26,464 nucleotides of DNA, taken from NCBI GenBank assembly GCA_905182985.1, contig CAJJDN010000019.1, positions 722,751 to 749,214 on the forward strand. Reading direction: 5' to 3'. This DNA is from Paramecium sonneborni (lineage: Eukaryota; Ciliophora; Oligohymenophorea; Peniculida; Parameciidae). Position 1 is the first letter of the stretch, and each line of letters opens with the position of its first letter. The notes beneath the pieces are model-generated. The model was not told the origin of the DNA. It was given only the letters and a program-made list of their open reading frames with translations, and did no database searches. A program made the position numbers and the translations under genes. Below, in pieces: positions 1-10,659 of this stretch.

Positions 1-199
1 TATTAATTAAAACATAGAAAAAAGCATTCGGACCTAAAGTGTATGAATGACCTTGTGAATTATGTGATTTAATCTCAGATTCATTTATGATAATATATTC
101 TTTTGTTTACTTTGTAAATGATAAAATAGATATGATTATAAACCCAATCACAACTAAATAATTATTGATTATTATATAGTACTTGATATTATTATGTGA

Positions 200-1079
200 A
201 TTTTGTATGTAGTTATAAAATCTGGTTTTGCAGTTCTTTTCTTAATTGCTGTTTATAGTAGTTTTAGTTTCTCAACTTATTATTTCGTAGGACAAGGACT
301 GGTTGATCGTGGTCCACGCATTCTTAATTTTAAAATAATTATTTAATCATTTTTATCATAATTTATGTTTCATGACATTTCGGTAATTCTAAATATACAT
401 TTAAGAATATCATGACAAGAATTATTGATTTATATTACTCTAAATATCATAATAAATTACTATCAATAAAATTTGTAGATAAATTCATTATAATTTAGAC
501 AACCTCAAAGTGTCAGAAAATTTATCTTCAAAACAATATTGGTTATTAAAAACTAAATCAAAATTAATTAGAGGCATAATTAATACTAAAAATTATAATA
601 TATTCACTTTTTATTTAGTTTCATTTTAGAGTAAAATAAAAAATCTTAATTTTTTGAATTCTCTCATTTTATAATTGCTCAAATCCATTTCATTAAATAT
701 CTATATTCGATAGTTTCAGAAAAACATATTAAAAAATGTATTGATAGCAAACATTAAAATATTATCATTATCAAGTTTCGAATTAGCTCTTTAATTCTAA
801 ATAGTACATTTGTAAAATATTAAAAATTAAAATAGCTCAATAACGCCAATTGATATAATGAATTAAAAATTTAATCACAGATTCAGTAATAAGAATTGAA
901 ATAAGAAAATAGATTAAGATTCAAGTATCAGCAGAAATAAACTTTTAAGTAATCAAGATTATTCAATAAATAAAGGTTTTAAAAGATAATTCAACACAAT
1001 CTTAAGGTTATAAAATAAAATATTTAAATTAGAATCAAAATTAAAACTTTATATAATTGATTTAACGTATATTAATACT
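200..1079 (+). other. Coding-like traces, no complete gene
   Basis: No complete gene can be defined here. From 200 to 415 one plus frame is free of TGA and encodes a hydrophobic helix (about 225-285) followed by a G/C-richer patch reading VGQGLVDRGPRILNF. From about 430 to 885 another plus frame is open and can be joined across a 27-nt GTA...TAG candidate intron (886-912) to a Lys/Leu-rich, coiled-coil-like stretch ending near 1040. No start codon lies at the upstream end of either piece. G is scarce on this strand, so TGA-free runs are weak evidence. These may be remnants of a membrane protein gene, or chance. Confidence 0.22.
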
Positions 1080-1622
1080 TCAAAATTTATTTTTTAAATA
1101 ATTATTCTTTGTTGTAAATAATTAATAATGATTCTAAGTATCTTTAAGGCAAAATTCTGTATTTAATCGAGTCGAACAACTAGTCTTAGGTTTTTTCATT
1201 TAAATATCGATTTTTTCGATTATATCATTCAATTCTTAAATTTATTCATCCTTCTTTTTACACTCTAAACATTAATGTACAACTGGTAAAATAAGTGGTT
1301 GTGAAGTTTGACGATAATGTTTTAAATCAAGTACTTTAGTTTCAATATTACTAATTAACTTTGATAATTAAGTTGGCTCAACTTGAGTTTATATTAATGA
1401 TGTTTGATTCAAATTAAACTTAATCTTCTATTCATCACTCAGTTGATTCCAGACTTATTGATATTTGTTTTATAAACTTTTTTATTGTATCTCTTATAAT
1501 TATAAGTTATCCATCAAATTATTTGATAACTTTGTGAGTTTTTACACTTCTTATATCAATTACTCAATTTTACTCATTAAATGAGGTATAAGTTTATTAG
1601 TTGATGATGATGATTATTTCAT
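1080..1622 (-). CDS. Small coiled-coil protein, unknown function
   Basis: This is an intronless frame of 180 aa under the ciliate code. It runs from ATG at 1622 to TGA at 1080, while the other two minus frames are hit repeatedly by TGA. The N-terminus is Gln/Ser-rich (MKQSSSS). Residues about 18-110 are rich in Leu, Ile, Gln and Lys with heptad-like spacing. A CLEC pair (C118, C121) is followed by a strongly charged helix (KKKDEQIQELNDIIEKIDI) and a Lys/Thr/Ser tail. There is no membrane segment or signal peptide. I do not recognise the family; a cytoskeletal or scaffold role would be a guess. It is divergent from the haemoglobin gene, 456 bp away. The upstream frame carries no other Met before a TGA, which supports the start. 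Confidence 0.6.
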
Positions 1623-2078
1623 TTTTAAATAATTAACAGTAATATTATTTTAAAACTAAATACTTTCCTATATAATTAAAAGTTTATATAAAAACAACAA
1701 ATTTTAGAATATTTATAACAAAACTTTGACTATTTGATCTAACTATTGAATTTGAAATGATCAAAGTAAAATATACTTAATACTTGAATAAAATCTCATA
1801 TTTTTAATGAAAGATAAATCTTAATAACTAATTCTAGATGACTCGTTAAAAAACTTGTATTTATTATTAGTAACAGACTTAATCACGAAAGATCATAAGA
1901 GTAATTTATAAAGCATTTATATATTAATAGTGGTATTGTTATTCTTCATTTTTAGAATAGTAATTAAGTTTTAAAGAATCTAGAAATCAATATTTAATGG
2001 AATTGATTGCTATAATATCAAAATCATTATTTAAAGCGTAATAGATATTTAGCAAATATTTGATAATAAAAATTAATA
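1623..2078. other. Divergent intergenic region
   Basis: This is an AT-rich spacer between the divergent coiled-coil gene (minus) and the haemoglobin gene (plus). I see no coding frame or RNA gene in it. It presumably holds both promoters, but no specific element is recognisable. Confidence 0.5.
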
Positions 2079-2480
2079 ATGGATAATTAAAAGAAATGCC
2101 TTTTTGAAAAATTTGGAGGAGACCAATAAGTTTCTGAACTTATAGATTAATTCTATTATAAAGTGCTGTTTGATAAGTTACTTCGAGACAAATTTTTGAA
2201 GGCAGATATGAGTAGAGTTCGATATTAATAAAAACGATTCTTCGCTTAAATGATGGGCGATGCCAATACGTAATACACTGGAAGGTATAATACTTGCTAA
2301 TATAATTATAGAGATTTAATTGAAGTCCACAAAAATCTCAATATTACCAACTAATAATTTGATAAATTTAAAACACACCTCAAAAATATTGCATAAGATA
2401 TGGAAATACCCAAAGAAGACGTAGAGGAATTACTTTTACATGTTGAAAAACACAGAGACCTCATTGTTTTCTAAAAATGA
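2079..2480 (+). CDS. Truncated haemoglobin, group I (TrHbN-type)
   Basis: A small haem protein of the 2-on-2 globin fold that binds O2 reversibly; ciliate members are cytosolic oxygen-binding proteins. The exons are 2079-2284 and 2312-2480 and encode 124 aa. The 27-nt intron (2285-2311, GTATAA...TTATAG) has a length divisible by three and contains no TGA, so the unspliced frame is also open. Removing it restores the family spacing TGR-DLIEVH. Visible signatures are LFEKFGG at residues 8-14, FY at 25-26 (Tyr26 = B10), MGDAN then YTGR before the F helix, and the proximal His (F8) in EVHKNLNIT, residue 75 after splicing. The E7 position aligns with Val47, with Gln50-Gln51 at E10/E11, where relatives usually have Gln at E7. 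An in-frame TGA at 2061 fixes the start. The protein is slightly longer than the roughly 116-aa Paramecium relative. Confidence 0.9.
2285..2311 (+). other. 27-nt intron in haemoglobin gene (3n, no TGA)
   Basis: It starts GTATAA and ends TTATAG, inside an Arg codon (AG|A). Retention would insert nine residues between TGR and DLIEVH, where globins of this group have none; this is why it is called as an intron. Confidence 0.8.
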
Positions 2481-3037
2481 TAAAATTTTTATGTAATTGG
2501 TTATTCTTATATATTAATACCTAAATATTTTTATCATATTAATTTTATCCAATTTATTTAGAAATATAAATTGCATCATGTACTATTACAAATTAATTAA
2601 TCTCTAATATAATAATACGAATAGTCAATTATTACGCAACATTTTTATATAGAAAAATCTTAATATGATTTAGGCCTTTACAATATAAATTAGTTTAATT
2701 GTTATAATAATATGAATCAAAAATCTAATTTACATATAAGAAAGTCTTTTCATCATAGATAAGTTTGCTTTAAGGCATATTTATTAATTCTCATATTTAA
2801 GTTTATTTAATATTATTGTTGTAGATTAATATAAGTGGTATTTTATGATTTATTATTTTGAACAATGATACTAAATTTAGATGATATTGAATTGATCTAG
2901 AATTTTTTGTTATTTGTTAATGAATTATATTTTTTCTTAAAAATTAAGTAAAATAATGATGATTCGTCAGTATAAATAGAGAGTGTAATTGATATGAATA
3001 TAATTAAAAAATATACAATAAAATGAATAAATAATAT
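2481..3037. other. Convergent intergenic region
   Basis: AT-rich spacer between the 3' ends of the haemoglobin gene (plus) and the partial polyprenyl synthase copy (minus). No gene, hairpin or RNA was recognised. From 2581 onward it is repeated exactly at 3949. Confidence 0.45.
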
Positions 3038-3947
3038 TCATTTATTTCTGTTGATAAACATGAAGATCAAAGAAATCAAATCTTAATCTGGTTATGAGTT
3101 GATGCTTGATAATATTTTTAAGGCTTCTTAAGTATGTAAATAAGCTAAATATTTGCTTTATTCAATGCCATCTCCAGCCAAGACAATAGAATTAACAGTA
3201 TCGTAATCTTTAGATTAACCTAATAAGACAGAGTTCATGAGTTGATATTCAGGTGAATTATTTTTTTATTGATTAAACAATTCAAATAATACTGGTCCAG
3301 TTAATACTCCACTTTTAAGATCATTTAAACTAGTTTTACCTAATTATTCAGTATTAGAAGTATAATCTAATACATCATCAATAATTTAGAAAGCAACACC
3401 CAAATGTAATCCAATATTAAATGATTTTTGACATACTGTATCTTTAATGGTAGTTAATTAACAGACTCCTTATAAACTATTAGCAATTAAAGCTGCTGTT
3501 TTATAATAAGTCTTAATCATATAATTTTATAGTGTGATATGAAAATTATGGAAACTCTTCTATTTCATTGCTTATAAATATTCACCATTAGTCAAATTAT
3601 CCATAATTTATGAATAGATTTAGAACATCCTAATATCATTAAATTCAGATATTTTTCTGCCACTATTATTTTTATATTGTTTAATTACGCTCTTCCAATT
3701 AAATAATTAGCTGAGAATGTTGCTCTATGTTTACCATAAATGACATGAGATGCAGGTATTCCTCTTCTTGTATCTGATGCATCTAATATATCATCATGTA
3801 CTAAACTAGCTACATGCAAGATTTCTATCACTGCTGCCCAGATCTTTTGTTATTCTGTATTTTAGCTATTTTTATCAATATGATTAGCATAAAGCATATT
3901 TAACATTGGTCTTATTAATTTACCTTCCTTACTAAAATAATGACTAG
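2581..3947. repeat. Contig-end overlap, copy 1 (1,367 bp)
   Basis: It reads the same, line by line, as 3949-5315. It ends directly at the n at 3948, and its partner starts directly after that n. Downstream of copy 2 the synthase gene continues cleanly. This pattern fits two overlapping contigs placed side by side, not a biological duplication. Confidence 0.85.
3038..3947 (-). pseudogene. Partial copy of polyprenyl diphosphate synthase (contig artefact)
   Basis: This is the C-terminal part of the synthase annotated at 4406-5508, including both Asp-rich motifs and the 26-nt intron (here 3663-3688). It lacks the N-terminal part because the contig stops at the n at 3948. No disabling change is seen in the piece itself. 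It should not be counted as a second gene or a true pseudogene unless reads spanning the junction prove the duplication. Confidence 0.8.
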
Positions 3948-3948
3948 N
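3948..3948. other. Single-n scaffold join
   Basis: One undetermined base sits exactly between the two identical 1,367-bp copies and marks a contig junction of unknown true size. Confidence 0.95.
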
Positions 3949-5315
3949 TACTATTACAAATTAATTAATCTCTAATATAATAATACGAATAGTCAATTAT
4001 TACGCAACATTTTTATATAGAAAAATCTTAATATGATTTAGGCCTTTACAATATAAATTAGTTTAATTGTTATAATAATATGAATCAAAAATCTAATTTA
4101 CATATAAGAAAGTCTTTTCATCATAGATAAGTTTGCTTTAAGGCATATTTATTAATTCTCATATTTAAGTTTATTTAATATTATTGTTGTAGATTAATAT
4201 AAGTGGTATTTTATGATTTATTATTTTGAACAATGATACTAAATTTAGATGATATTGAATTGATCTAGAATTTTTTGTTATTTGTTAATGAATTATATTT
4301 TTTCTTAAAAATTAAGTAAAATAATGATGATTCGTCAGTATAAATAGAGAGTGTAATTGATATGAATATAATTAAAAAATATACAATAAAATGAATAAAT
4401 AATATTCATTTATTTCTGTTGATAAACATGAAGATCAAAGAAATCAAATCTTAATCTGGTTATGAGTTGATGCTTGATAATATTTTTAAGGCTTCTTAAG
4501 TATGTAAATAAGCTAAATATTTGCTTTATTCAATGCCATCTCCAGCCAAGACAATAGAATTAACAGTATCGTAATCTTTAGATTAACCTAATAAGACAGA
4601 GTTCATGAGTTGATATTCAGGTGAATTATTTTTTTATTGATTAAACAATTCAAATAATACTGGTCCAGTTAATACTCCACTTTTAAGATCATTTAAACTA
4701 GTTTTACCTAATTATTCAGTATTAGAAGTATAATCTAATACATCATCAATAATTTAGAAAGCAACACCCAAATGTAATCCAATATTAAATGATTTTTGAC
4801 ATACTGTATCTTTAATGGTAGTTAATTAACAGACTCCTTATAAACTATTAGCAATTAAAGCTGCTGTTTTATAATAAGTCTTAATCATATAATTTTATAG
4901 TGTGATATGAAAATTATGGAAACTCTTCTATTTCATTGCTTATAAATATTCACCATTAGTCAAATTATCCATAATTTATGAATAGATTTAGAACATCCTA
5001 ATATCATTAAATTCAGATATTTTTCTGCCACTATTATTTTTATATTGTTTAATTACGCTCTTCCAATTAAATAATTAGCTGAGAATGTTGCTCTATGTTT
5101 ACCATAAATGACATGAGATGCAGGTATTCCTCTTCTTGTATCTGATGCATCTAATATATCATCATGTACTAAACTAGCTACATGCAAGATTTCTATCACT
5201 GCTGCCCAGATCTTTTGTTATTCTGTATTTTAGCTATTTTTATCAATATGATTAGCATAAAGCATATTTAACATTGGTCTTATTAATTTACCTTCCTTAC
5301 TAAAATAATGACTAG
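3949..5315. repeat. Contig-start overlap, copy 2 (1,367 bp)
   Basis: Second copy of 2581-3947. It runs into unique sequence at 5316 without breaking the synthase frame, so this is the copy in its proper context on the downstream side. Confidence 0.85.
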
Positions 5316-5508
5316 ATGCTTTATTTAATGATTCTATGTCTCCTTAAATCTATATTAATATAATCCTTACAATTTCTTATTTTATGTAATTATAAAAACC
5401 AGGAATTTGATAACCCAGAGGATTAACCTAATGCTAATTGATAAAATCATTATTAAATTAGATTAAATCACATTTAGCTGTATCTCTTGTACTTTACAAG
5501 ACTCTCAT
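4406..5508 (-). CDS. COQ1: Long-chain polyprenyl diphosphate synthase (Coq1-type)
   Basis: A trans-isoprenyl diphosphate synthase that condenses isopentenyl diphosphate onto an allylic primer to build the ubiquinone side chain, normally in mitochondria. The protein has 351 aa if both introns are removed. The first Asp-rich motif DDILD is at residues 109-113, preceded by LHVASLVH and followed by DTRRG. The second, DDVLDY, is at 239-244, followed by GKTSLNDLKSG. A GKLIRPML segment (66-73) provides the usual GK..RP residues, and KTYYKTAALIA is present. Small residues upstream of the first motif allow long-chain products. A certain 26-nt intron (5031-5056) restores YLIGRAGRKISEF. A second, 21-nt in-frame candidate (5350-5370) would remove seven residues and restores family spacing. 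The start at 5508 is the first ATG after an in-frame TGA. The gene is divergent from the LRR gene. No strong mitochondrial presequence is obvious. Confidence 0.88.
5031..5056 (-). other. 26-nt intron in polyprenyl synthase gene
   Basis: On the minus strand it reads GTAATT...AATAG. It interrupts an Ala codon (GC|T), and the frame hits TGA downstream if it is kept. The same intron lies at 3663-3688 in the overlap copy. Confidence 0.9.
5350..5370 (-). other. Probable 21-nt intron in polyprenyl synthase gene (3n, no TGA)
   Basis: On the minus strand it reads GTAAGG...ATATAG with a length divisible by three. The frame is open either way. Splicing joins IKQEI to IQGDIESLNKAS, which matches the spacing of Coq1 homologues between these helices better than the retained form. 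Confidence 0.6.
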
Positions 5509-5935
5509 ATTTATATCATTTACATCTTTATAATTAATCCATGTATTTAAATCTTGATAAGTACCTTGAAATCATTATTGGATTCAATTATATTTAAAAA
5601 TATATATATGTTATTTAAGAAACTTAAAATATATAACACAAAAGAAAAACTTTTATAGAGATTAAAAGAAATTAAAAAAGAAGAAGAAACTTTTAAAAAT
5701 ACACCCTTTAAATAAAAGCTTAAAAGAACTTGTATGTAACATTTAGAATTTATCATTTAGTTTCGACATCTTAATCATAAACAACTACATTAAATAGTTT
5801 AAATAGATTATAAACATCTCCTAAGGTCTAATGTATTTTAGATATTGAAAAAATTAGAATGCCTCTCACTTTTGATAAATATCAAAATGTAACAAGGATG
5901 ACTGAAATACCTATTAGATAGCAGTTTTATTATTC
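5509..5935. other. Divergent intergenic region
   Basis: Spacer between the synthase (minus) and LRR (plus) start codons, with an A/G-rich stretch around 5640-5700. An ATG at 5859 could open a short upstream exon (5859-5888) joined by a 29-nt GTA...TAG intron (5889-5917) to the LRR frame; this is optional and unproven. Confidence 0.45.
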
Positions 5936-8900
5936 ATGATTATTAATAGATTATCAACTCCATAAACTCCTTAGAAGAGTATTCTTGAAAGATTAAATGA
6001 ATAAGAGGAAGAGAAAATTATTAGAGAATTAATTGATAATTACAAACCAGAAATGTATGATGTTATGATAGATAATGATTAATAAGAAATTGAAAGACAA
6101 AATGATGAAGCACATACTAATTCAATGAAATAGTTTTAGTATCAAGATTATAGTCCTTAAAGAATGAATATGATCAAAAAACATTAACATCATCATCATA
6201 AATCAAATCCATCTCAACTTAAAAATAATTAGAGATATGATCAAGAATAGAAATAACTATACTTATAATAATTATAATATAAGGTAGATATCAATTCTGA
6301 ATTCAATACTGATAGAGGTAAATATTTGAGGAAATTTCGATTGGCCAAGTAATCAATACACTCTATTAAAATAGTAAGAATTTGAATAAAGTTTCTCAAG
6401 AAGATTACAGAAAAACTATCAAACAATTTAACAAATTAGAAGATTACGCACAATTCTATAAATAAACTCCTAATTTGTATATACAACTTAATTAAAGCTC
6501 TTAATAATAATAAATATTCTAAAGTGGTTTAGGATTAGTTTAGTAATGCAATCATATCCAAGTTGCTAATGCATAAGCATAAATTAGATCTCCTTAATAA
6601 GTTAAAGTATTTTCTGATGCTCTCAAAACTTAATAATGCAAAACATTGACACATCTTAAATTGAATCATAACAAACTAAATTCACTAAAGTATTCTTATT
6701 TCTTATTCCTGTTAGAATTCAACAATTAACTAAGTCATTTCCATAACATTTATAAGAATTAGATTTAATGAATAATGGATTAGATTCAAAATCTTGTCTC
6801 TTATTATCAAAATATATCTAAAAATCATAAATCAAAAAAGTTAATTTAGAAAATAATCGAATAGGAGATATAGGAAGTAATGCATTATGTTAGGCAGTAT
6901 AAGATCACGACTATTTATTATACTTAAATTTATCCAAAAACAATTTAACTGAACATTGTTGTAATGAACTTTCTAACTATATTAAAAAAACACAAGTTCT
7001 ATTTGAATTATATCTTCATTTTAATTCAATAAATAGTGTTGGAGCTGTTAATATTTGGAAAGCATTATATAAGAATTCAAGTATAAAGGTTTTTGATATT
7101 TCTTATAACAGAACAGCCTCTTTAGAATGTTCTTAATAAATGGCCAAAGTAATTATTAAATAGTATCCAGAATTGATGCATATTGACATTTCATATAATG
7201 GTTATAATGAGGAACAATCAATAGAAATAAAGAAGGCATTAGATTAAAATTAGAATATTTATGGATTTCATTATTAAGGAAATTGTCCAAAATTTTCAGT
7301 TGATTCAACTGGTCATTTAAGAGATAGAATACAAGAAGCAATTGAGATTTAAAGAAAGATAGAGGAATGTAAAAAGAATCCATAAACCACATTAAAATTG
7401 GTTGATGATAATTTAAATCCTGAAATGTTAATATAAGAGCAATAATAACATTAAAAATATTAATAAAAAAGAATAAAAGATTTATAAACAGATTATGAAT
7501 TATATAGAAATTTTAGATTTAGAAGAATATGTGGAATGAAACCAATAAAATAAAATTATGATAGAGATAGTGAATTAGATTCATGTTGGATATGTGATGG
7601 TTGGTAAGAAGTTAAATTTACATGGACACCTGGTAAATCAGGTGGAATGAACAATGATCCTATATTTGTACATTTAAATTTTGAGAATTACAAACCAGTA
7701 TTAATGACATTACATAATGGAGAATATTATACATATAGAATGTGTCCTCCTAATTTTAGAGTTACATATTTCTTTAGTAATCCTGTTCTTGGAATTTAAA
7801 CAACAGCTAAAAATTAATTAATTATATAAACTCCTTAAGATGATCCTTTATATTCTACTAAATAATCATTCTTATATAATGGAGATATACTTATAGAAGG
7901 TAATAAAATGGGATTTGTTAATGAAATCTTTACTGAAGATAAATAATCTATTATGGATAGATATTTTGCTAAAATATTTAGTAAACCTAGAGAAGAAGAA
8001 AAAACATTTGATTTAACTTAATTTTCAACTAAAACTGAAAAATTTTGGAGTTATGAAATATCTATATTTAAAAATTATTAACCAGATAATGATGAATTAA
8101 TAGATGAATGTTTTGAATATGATTATGGTAGTTCTAAAATTAATAAAATAATTAAAGATCCTATTGAATATAATGAAGTTAAAGAAATAATGAGAGAATA
8201 TTATCCATATATTTTTGCTGCTTATAAATTTTTAGCGTCCACTCTTATTGGTGCAACAATTCCTTGTATATCATCAAATGCATTTTCTGATTTTATATCC
8301 TCAACATAACTAGTTTCTGAAAAATTTAGATCTGGAGATATTGATTTAAATTTTATTGCTACTTCTAATGTAAAAGATATTAATTATCCTAATGTTTATG
8401 AAAAAGCACTTGTAAGATACTAATTAATGGAAGTTCTAGTAAGAATAGCTATTGATAAATATCTAAGAACTTAAATTTGTAAATCTATTAAAGAAAGTTT
8501 AAGGAAGATGTTTGAAGAAGATGGAATCAAATTAAAATTATAAGAAATTGATCGTAGTCAAGATTGGAGAGATATGAGATATTGGAATGAATAATGTGAC
8601 ATTTTATTAAGTAATTTATTTTATTAAATATTCTATTAGAAGATAGATTACCTATGTTAAAATTACTTTTTAAATTTACATCTAAATTAAATGCAAAATA
8701 AAAATATTATAAACATATCTGGTTATAATTTAAAGATTTTAGAGATTTATTAAATAAATGTGATTTATATTGTGATATTTTTGTTGAAAGAGATGCTTAT
8801 CTTGCCTATTTATTGGCTATGTAAACATCTGTTGATGAACTTTATCTACTTAAACATTTCTAAATGGAATTTTATGAATTCTTAGAAGCATTAGCAAGAT

Positions 8901-9392
8901 GTGCTGAAAAATTATCACTTATTAGAACTAATGAATAAATTACTATTGATGATAGAAGATAATAACCACTCTTTAAAAAATTAGATGCACTTATCTATCT
9001 CATTTATATTAGATTGGGTGAAATTATCAAAGCATAATTTCGTGAATCTGATGATCTTTCTGATTTTGATAAGTCCATGTCAAAGATTTATGGTCAAATA
9101 CTTAAACAACCAAATCCAGATGAAGATGAACTAAAAATTGATAAAATAACACCTTAATAAGAAGAAAAAATATTAGAAGAATAACTTAAAACCATTGTTG
9201 TTCAACCTATTGTTAATATGGTATACATTTATTTATTTTATTTAGTCTTAACCAAATAAAAAATCCACTGGAATGACTTTCTTATAAGTTATTAAATAAG
9301 CACAATAATAAAAACAATTAAAAAATACATTTAATCTAACTAATGTTGTTTAATATTTTAGAAATAAAGAAGAAGAGTAATAATTAAAATGA
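5936..9392 (+). CDS. Leucine-rich-repeat protein, 1,114 aa, five exons
   Basis: A large cytosolic-type protein without signal peptide or membrane helices. The exons are 5936-6283, 6316-6689, 6716-8610, 8640-9220 and 9246-9392, and each junction restores the frame. Residues 1-200 are Gln/Asn-rich with a His run and look disordered. About residues 215-420 hold roughly seven LRRs of the ribonuclease-inhibitor kind (LTHLKLNHNKL, LQELDLMNNGL, KVNLENNRI, LLYLNLSKNNL, VFDISYN, LMHIDISYNG). About 530-600 is a beta-rich segment with WICDGWQEVKFTW, DPIFVHLNFENY and MCPPNFRVTYFF, reminiscent of an immunoglobulin-like/E-set sandwich. The rest is mainly helical with an acidic Asp/Glu patch near the end. 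Proteins with this LRR plus beta-sandwich plus helical layout occur in ciliated protists, so an axonemal or basal-body role is possible but only an inference. ATG 5936 was chosen because the frame has a TGA at 5903. Confidence 0.85.
6284..6315 (+). other. 32-nt intron 1 of LRR gene
   Basis: It reads GTAGAT...GATAG in phase 0. Without removal the frame meets TGA in the following sequence. Confidence 0.85.
6690..6715 (+). other. 26-nt intron 2 of LRR gene
   Basis: It reads GTATTC...GTTAG and splits a Lys codon. Removal joins two leucine-rich repeats (LNSLK to IQQLTKSF). Confidence 0.9.
8611..8639 (+). other. 29-nt intron 3 of LRR gene
   Basis: It reads GTAATT...ATTAG. Removal joins CDILLK to DRLPMLKLLF and keeps the frame open to the next intron. 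Confidence 0.9.
9221..9245 (+). other. 25-nt intron 4 of LRR gene
   Basis: It reads GTATAC...TTTAG in phase 0. The last exon then ends at TGA 9390-9392. Confidence 0.9.
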
Positions 9393-9464
9393 TTATAATT
9401 TTGAATAATATTTATTAAAATTAATCTATCCTTTTTTATTAATTAAAATTACTTCTCAATTCAA

Positions 9465-10658
9465 TAAGCAGATATGAAGTAATTTAAGAAGAAATATTTT
9501 CTTGAATGATAATTTTAAGAATAATCGAAATTAAATTTAATTTTATTTACAATTTCAATGTATTTACACTTTCATTTAAGGAATGATATAATTATCTTGA
9601 TTTCTTATTTTACTCTCTGAATTGATAGTTCCATAACTTTAACATTTATAATCTAAACATTCTTCTTGATTACTTTAGACAACTAATTCATCCATTTCCT
9701 ACTTGGTTATCAGTTTAATTTATCTAGAACTTAAGACATCAATTTTCTTGATAGAATCCTGTATACCCTCTATTTTTTATGTAAATTAAAGCGGATGTAT
9801 TAAAATTTGTCTTACATCTAAGTATTTATTTATTAATAATGATTATTAGTTAAAGTAATTTCTTGATTTTGAAGATATAAAAAGTTTAAAAATACAAATT
9901 TATTTTTTCTTATCTTCTTTCAACTAATTATCTTTTTATTGGGTTTAATCCTAATGCATGATTAAAAAATTGATCAAAAAAAGCCTATATAGAATCCACT
10001 ATAATGGAAATATGACAATATCTATCAAGGCTCTAATAATTGTAAATAAGCCTCCTATTTTGGCAATTACATCCATTAAGGTTTAATATGTAATAAAACT
10101 AACTTTTTTTTTAGCATCTAAATGAACTTCTATTCTAGCTAAAGTGTTCGGATCTTAAAAATAAAGAACACTATCAGTGACTGTTTTTTAATATTCAATA
10201 CCTTCATGATATTCTGTATTAGGAAAAAAATAGAATGGATTATATTCTAGAAAACTTTAAGAATATTGAAAATAAATCTTAATGTATTTACCTACATTAT
10301 AATAAAGTGAAGTTAAGTCTATATTTTCAGTCTTCTAATATGGAGAATCTTCCGATTCTTTATTAAGTTAATGAAAAGAATAGGAATAATAAAGATTACT
10401 ATTTGTTATATATTTATCAATTTCTTCTTGTGATGCACAATCTAAATTATATAATATATTACTCTAAATGTCTGTGCTATTTGAACATCTTTCTATTAAT
10501 GCTCCTATTAAAGTAAAATTATCATAACGATTTGATCCTTAAATTCTTATTGTAGGATTTTCTTTAATATATTCTTCGCTCATACAATAAGTCATGTTTT
10601 CATATACAGAAGCTATATTTAATTTCTATATTATTGAATAAAATATATTACTTTTGAT
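9465..10658. repeat. Contig-end overlap, copy 1 (1,194 bp)
   Basis: It reads the same as 10660-11853 and abuts the n at 10659. This is the same pattern as at 3948 and is best explained as unmerged contig overlap. Confidence 0.85.
9555..10658 (-). pseudogene. Partial copy of two-transmembrane protein (contig artefact)
   Basis: This is the C-terminal part of the gene annotated at 10750-12292, with the second transmembrane segment and the 26-nt intron (here 10626-10651). It lacks the N-terminal exon because the contig ends at the n. The piece itself carries no lesion. Confidence 0.8.
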
Positions 10659-10659
10659 N
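10659..10659. other. Single-n scaffold join
   Basis: Undetermined base exactly between the two identical 1,194-bp copies. Confidence 0.95.

Noticed and set aside
1..60. Telomere at the left end, given the sparse region that follows
   Set aside because: No repeat of the Paramecium or Tetrahymena telomere type (C4A2/C3A3-like) is present at either edge.
2581..5315. True tandem duplication of the polyprenyl synthase 3' half
   Set aside because: The copies are identical and meet exactly at an n, which fits contig overlap better.
5547..7392. Minus-strand ORFs at 5547-5756, 6241-6426 and 7156-7392
   Set aside because: Two are antisense to the LRR gene exons and one lies in its upstream region. 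They are rich in Phe, Leu and Tyr, as expected from reversed AT-rich coding sequence.
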